A DNA stretch of 13,946 nt from assembly GCA_934101225.1 (NCBI GenBank), contig CAKOQK010000029.1:1-13946 (forward strand), written 5' to 3'. Positions 11,890 through 13,946 of this stretch are shown here, piece after piece (positions within the stretch are counted from its first letter, which is position 1; each line of letters opens with the position of its first letter). A program made the translations under genes and the position numbers. The notes beneath the pieces were generated by a model that saw nothing but the letters and a program-made list of their open reading frames with translations, made no database searches and had not been told where the DNA came from. Origin of the DNA: an uncultured Bacilli bacterium (lineage in GTDB: Bacteria > Bacillota_I > Bacilli_A > RF39 > UBA660).

Positions 11890-13065
11890 ATGACATTTTT
11901 TGAAGAATTAAAATGGAGAGGTGTAGTAAAAGATATTAGTTCACCAGAACTTGAAGATAAACTAAATAATGAATCTTTAACTTTTTATTTAGGTACAGAT
12001 CCAACTGCTGATTCATTACATATTGGACATTATGCATCATTTGTAACAGCTAAAAGATTAGCAAGACATGGACATAAGCCGATTATTTTAGTTGGAGGAG
12101 CAACTGGCTTAATTGGTGATCCTAGACCAACAGCTGAAAGAGAAATAATTTCTAAAGAAACTGTTGCTAAAAATATTGAAGGATTAAAAAAGCAAGTTGA
12201 ATCTTTATTAGAAGGCAAAGCCCAAATAGTTAATAATTATGATTGGATGAAGGATGTTACATTCTTAGATTTTTTAAGAGATGTGGGTAAATATATTAAT
12301 GTTAATTATATGTTAAGTAAGGATATAATTAATCGTAGATTAGAAACTGGAATAACATATGCTGAATTTTCTTATACATTAATGCAAGGATATGATTTTG
12401 TATATTTAAATAGAAATTATAATTGTACTTTACAGGCTGCTGGATCTGATCAATGGGGAAATATTACAACTGGTATTGAACTTGCTAGAAAAATGGATAA
12501 TAAAGAAGTATATGGTTTTACAATGCCATTAATTTTAGATGCAACTGGTAAAAAGTTTGGTAAGAGTGAGGGTAATGCTTTATGGCTTGATTCTAATAAA
12601 ACCTCTCCTTATAAAATTTATCAATATTTAATTAATACTGATGATTCTAAAGTTATTGAATATTTAAAAGTATTTACATTTTTAACTAAGGAAGAAATAG
12701 AAGATATTGAAAAGAAATTTAATGAAAAACCGGAAGAAAGACTTGCTCAAAAAACTTTAGCGTTCGAAGTAGTAAAAGATATTCATGGAATAGATGCAGC
12801 ATTATCTGCTAAGGAAACAAGTGAAAAAATCTTTAAAGGAGAAGTTACTGATGAAATGCCTACAGTAGAAGTTGATAGTCATAACATTGTAGAACTATTA
12901 GTTGAATCTAAGTTATTGCCATCAAAAAGTGAAGCAAGAAGATTAATAATTCAAGGTGGTATAACTGTTAATAATGAAAAAGTAATTGATCCTAATTCGG
13001 AGTTTGTAGGAGAAATTATTCTTAAAAAAGGTAAAAAGAATATTTATAAAATTATAATTAAATAA
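11890..13065 (+). CDS. tyrS: Tyrosyl-tRNA synthetase
   Basis: The protein has 391 residues and charges tRNA-Tyr with tyrosine. The class I signatures are present: LHIGH (HIGH at 44-47) and KFGKS (222-226). The tyrosine-site region includes YLGTDPTADSLH and ATGLIGDPRP, with YTLMQGYD and GSDQWGNIT for substrate and tRNA binding. The C-terminal S4-type RNA-binding domain (about 326-391) includes LLPSKSEARRLIIQGGI. The length is somewhat shorter than the common 410-420. The KFGKS form and the direct D-Q-W-G motif place it nearer the TyrZ-like branch, though that is uncertain. A strong AAGGAGG site lies 8 bases before the ATG. It is controlled by the T-box leader just upstream. Confidence 0.97.
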   Translation: MTFFEELKWRGVVKDISSPELEDKLNNESLTFYLGTDPTADSLHIGHYASFVTAKRLARHGHKPIILVGGATGLIGDPRPTAEREIISKETVAKNIEGLKKQVESLLEGKAQIVNNYDWMKDVTFLDFLRDVGKYINVNYMLSKDIINRRLETGITYAEFSYTLMQGYDFVYLNRNYNCTLQAAGSDQWGNITTGIELARKMDNKEVYGFTMPLILDATGKKFGKSEGNALWLDSNKTSPYKIYQYLINTDDSKVIEYLKVFTFLTKEEIEDIEKKFNEKPEERLAQKTLAFEVVKDIHGIDAALSAKETSEKIFKGEVTDEMPTVEVDSHNIVELLVESKLLPSKSEARRLIIQGGITVNNEKVIDPNSEFVGEIILKKGKKNIYKIIIK

Positions 13066-13067
13066 AA

Positions 13068-13110
13068 TAAAAATACATAAGTTACTTCATTTCACTTATG
13101 TATTTTTTTA
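13068..13110. terminator. Bidirectional terminator between tyrS and the convergent EIIB-like gene
   Basis: AAATACATAAGT (13071-13082) and ACTTATGTATTT (13094-13105) form a perfect 12-bp stem around an 11-nt loop. T-runs follow on both strands. The loop and right arm encode the last residues and the stop of the minus-strand gene. Confidence 0.85.
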
Positions 13111-13396
13111 ATGTTTTAGCGTTAGGTCCAAAGATAATTTTTAATTGATTTTCTATCTCAACTATTCCTTTAGCTCCTAACTTAGTAATTGCATCTTTAT
13201 CTGCTAAAGATATATCTTTAAGTGTAACTTTTAATCTTGATACATTAACTTCATAATCAAGAATATTATCTTTTCCACCTAAAGCTTGTACTAATTTATT
13301 AATCTCAAAAGTAAAATTCTTTTTATTTAATTTAACAATTACTAATGAAATAATAAATAATACAAAAAATACTATTAAGTATTGCCACCACATCAT
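13082..13396 (-). CDS. Membrane-anchored PTS EIIB-like protein lacking the active-site cysteine
   Basis: The protein has 104 residues. One TM helix (about 5-22) opens the protein. Residues about 30-103 then match the fold pattern of the glucose-type EIIB domain: INKLVQALGGKDNI, RLKVTLKD, DAITKLGAKGIVEIENQLKIIFGPNA. In active EIIB proteins the segment before the conserved R-L reads C-x-T-R-L; here it is N51-V-S-R54-L, so the phosphorylated cysteine is absent. No EIIC or EIIA gene is nearby. It may bind a ligand or PTS partner without phosphotransfer, but the role is unknown. The first of two adjacent ATGs (13396) is chosen because AGGTGA (13409-13404) lies 7 bases before it. Confidence 0.8.
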   Translation of the reverse strand: MMWWQYLIVFFVLFIISLVIVKLNKKNFTFEINKLVQALGGKDNILDYEVNVSRLKVTLKDISLADKDAITKLGAKGIVEIENQLKIIFGPNAKTLKKYISEMK

Positions 13397-13415
13397 AATT
13401 TAATCACCTGTATTA

Positions 13416-13421
13416 ATTATA
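13416..13421 (-). promoter_or_regulatory. -10 box of the EIIB-like gene
   Basis: On the minus strand a consensus TATAAT (13421-13416) lies about 20 bases before the start codon. No good -35 box is found at the expected distance (TTTTAT, 13444-13439), so the promoter is only partly supported. Confidence 0.45.
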
Positions 13422-13445
13422 CTAAAAATTCCTTAAAAATAAAAT

Positions 13446-13473
13446 CACTAATTTATAAGTTAAACATAAAATA
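13446..13473 (+). promoter_or_regulatory. Sigma-K-like promoter of the spore coat gene
   Basis: CAC (13446-13448), a 16-base spacer and CATAAAATA (13465-13473) match the sigma-K pattern AC-N16/17-CATAnnnTA known from B. subtilis late mother-cell genes. The start would fall near 13480, about 24 bases before the ATG. No sigma-A -35 box pairs with this region. Confidence 0.55.
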
Positions 13474-13503
13474 TATTGAGAAATAATGAAAGGGTGAAAT
13501 ATT

Positions 13504-13946
13504 ATGTGTAATAATAACAATGATTCAAATAATAAAAGCAGTATTGCTGAAATACTAAAAGTAATTTTACTTCTTCAACAAAATGCCTGTCCTGATAATT
13601 GCTTAGATTCATGTGATAGACCTATGCTTGGTGGAGGAACAAATTGCTTAGTATGTAATACTAGACCAGTAATGTTATATACTTGTTGTGGTAATGGTGT
13701 ACCTTTAAGTATGCCAACAAGTAAAGATTCAAATGCAACATGTTCAAATTCATCATTAAATAGTTCATGTGAAGGATGCTCAAATGTATTTAGAGTAGAA
13801 AAGTTAGAAGGAAATTGTTGTACATTTAGAGTACTTGCTGTAAATCCAGATCAAAGCGGTTGTAATGTTCAACCATATATTGCAACAAATAGTTTCTTTA
13901 CAATGAATTTAAGTTGTTGTTGTATAATAAGATGTTTAAATGACTG
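13504..13946 (+). CDS. CotY/CotZ-family spore coat/exosporium protein (3'-truncated)
   Basis: The frame opens at ATG 13504, after AAAGGGTGA (13489-13497), and runs off the window edge with 147 complete codons and no stop. The N-terminus MCNNNNDSNN is Asn-rich. About 18 cysteines, many in pairs (YTCCGNG, GNCCTFRV, LSCCC), are spread along the rest. The block FRVEKLEGNCCTFRVLAV and the end NLSCCCIIRCLN match the pattern of CotY/CotZ proteins, whose cysteine-linked sheets build the outer spore crust in Bacillus. It would be made in the mother cell late in sporulation, in line with the sigma-K-like promoter. It is the best evidence in the window that the host forms endospores. Confidence 0.88.
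   Translation, partial: MCNNNNDSNNKSSIAEILKVILLLQQNACPDNCLDSCDRPMLGGGTNCLVCNTRPVMLYTCCGNGVPLSMPTSKDSNATCSNSSLNSSCEGCSNVFRVEKLEGNCCTFRVLAVNPDQSGCNVQPYIATNSFFTMNLSCCCIIRCLND

Noticed and set aside
12030..12218. Open frame of 62 codons on the minus strand inside tyrS
   Set aside because: It is a shadow of the conserved tyrS catalytic domain.

Overview
The window is a strongly AT-rich stretch of a Gram-positive, endospore-forming bacterium. The evidence is tRNA genes with encoded CCA ends, a tyrosyl T-box leader, an AbiE pair, SipW/TasA-type secretion genes and, at the right edge, a CotY/CotZ-type spore coat gene. UGA serves as a stop, so the code is standard. The style fits an uncultured low-GC Bacilli/Erysipelotrichia-like lineage; genus cannot be fixed from the sequence.

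Layout. 1-93: the tail of an unknown gene. 153-1455: two divergent tRNA operons, Leu-Val-Thr-Tyr-Gln-Lys on the minus strand and Ser-fMet-Asp-Phe then Pro on the plus strand, each with a sigma-A-like promoter in the shared 240-bp gap. 1519-2934: a two-TM hypothetical protein and an M23 peptidase with an SH3-like tail. 3011-5413: a tight operon of a GT4 glycosyltransferase, a small zinc-ribbon protein and a DHH phosphoesterase. 5504-6947: an overlapping AbiEi/AbiEii-type toxin-antitoxin pair. 7061-9086: an OmpR-type response regulator and its histidine kinase. 9327-11668: two TasA/CalY-like proteins with SipW-type signal peptides, followed by a SipW-like signal peptidase with a long charged tail. 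11711-13065: a very compact T-box leader and tyrS. 13082-13396 (minus): a membrane-anchored EIIB-like domain lacking its active-site cysteine. 13504-end: the CotY/CotZ-type gene, cut by the window edge, behind a sigma-K-like promoter.

How it works together. The most interesting unit is 7013-11668. A two-component system sits beside a SipW secretion module. The same promoter geometry (TTTCAY-N5-TTTCAY-N8-TATAnn) lies upstream of the regulator and again directly after the kinase gene. I infer that the system controls itself and a short transcript or leader of about 120 nt (9124-9246) just ahead of the TasA-like genes. SipW would process the two TasA-like proteins at the cell surface, possibly as fibres or matrix. 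The tyrS leader has an apparently ultrashort Stem I with a UAC specifier and a UGGU bulge that fits the A-CCA end of the tRNA-Tyr encoded in this window.
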